Positions 5,663 through 5,727 of a stretch of DNA of 5,727 nucleotides are shown one piece after another. The position numbers and the translations under genes were made by a program. Location of the stretch: NCBI GenBank assembly GCA_018818365.1, contig JAHISH010000100.1, positions 1-5,727 on the forward strand, given 5' to 3'. A model generated the notes under the pieces. The model was not told the origin of the DNA. It was given only the letters and a program-made list of their open reading frames with translations, and ran no database searches. How positions within the stretch are numbered: position 1 is the stretch's first letter; the number at the start of each line of letters is the position of its first letter. The DNA is from Candidatus Omnitrophota bacterium (GTDB lineage: Bacteria > Omnitrophota > Gorgyraeia > Gygaellales > Profunditerraquicolaceae).

Positions 5663-5727
5663 ATGATGACGCAGGAATCCCAATTCCTTGAGAATAAACG
5701 GTTAAATAAACAGGAGATCGCAGAAGG
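5663..5727 (+). CDS. Start of a further radical SAM-type unit (3' end outside window)
   Basis: The ATG at 5663 (or the adjacent ATG at 5666) opens a frame that runs to the window edge, giving 22 residues. The stretch FLENKRLNKQEIAEG matches the N-terminal entry motif of the other units (FLRNIILNEQEMAQG in the third gene, FYRNKLLSEEEIARH in unit B of the fourth), which directly precedes the first strand of the radical SAM barrel. There are only about 16 residues before QEIA, so this is a short unit without N-terminal TPR, like the second gene and unit A of the fourth. The start lies five bases after the preceding stop and has no clear Shine-Dalgarno site, so coupled translation is likely. The catalytic motifs lie beyond the window, so the identity rests on this motif and the position in the array. 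Confidence 0.72.
   Translation, partial: MMTQESQFLENKRLNKQEIAE

Noticed and set aside
1..5727. CRISPR array or short DNA repeats
   Set aside because: The recurrence is at protein level among diverged paralogs; there are no short identical direct repeats with regular spacers.

Overview
This 5.7 kb window is filled end to end by one gene family. Five consecutive plus-strand genes, the outer two cut by the window edges, encode at least six copies of a radical SAM enzyme with a C-terminal cysteine-rich (SPASM/twitch-like) auxiliary domain. There is no intergenic space for a promoter, terminator, RNA gene or unrelated gene: junctions are an 8-nt overlap, then gaps of 1, 2 and 5 nt. The array continues beyond both edges. 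It reads as the inside of one polycistronic, translationally coupled operon built by repeated duplication.

Layout: (1) 2-688, the 3' part of a radical SAM/SPASM gene whose frame is open to the left edge. (2) 681-1733, a complete 350-residue radical SAM/SPASM protein. (3) 1735-3033, a 432-residue protein with an N-terminal TPR segment followed by radical SAM/SPASM. (4) 3036-5657, an 873-residue protein with two complete radical SAM/SPASM units (A and B) joined by about three TPR repeats. (5) 5663-5727, the first 22 codons of another unit, recognised by its N-terminal motif.

Every complete unit has CX3CX2C for the SAM-binding [4Fe-4S] cluster, a WQGGE motif, an S[IV]D[GA] strand, an ENIF signature, a variable linker after a conserved LP, and a five-cysteine C-terminal module: CxxPW, then [GD]GxxxPxCxC, then [IV]WN, a QxxR segment and a final CX3C. 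This suggests cytoplasmic Fe-S radical enzymes acting on a peptide, protein or other ligand that TPR segments might present. The substrate cannot be read from the window: no precursor peptide, transporter or partner enzyme is visible.

The source looks like an uncultured bacterium of moderate GC with few or weak Shine-Dalgarno sites and TAA stops throughout. Large TPR/radical SAM families make me think of Omnitrophota or a similar lineage, but this is a weak impression and not something the window proves. The most interesting points are the serial array itself, a short-unit/TPR-unit alternation, a visible gene fusion with a possible relic start inside gene 4, and a non-canonical SPASM cysteine pattern shared by all copies.
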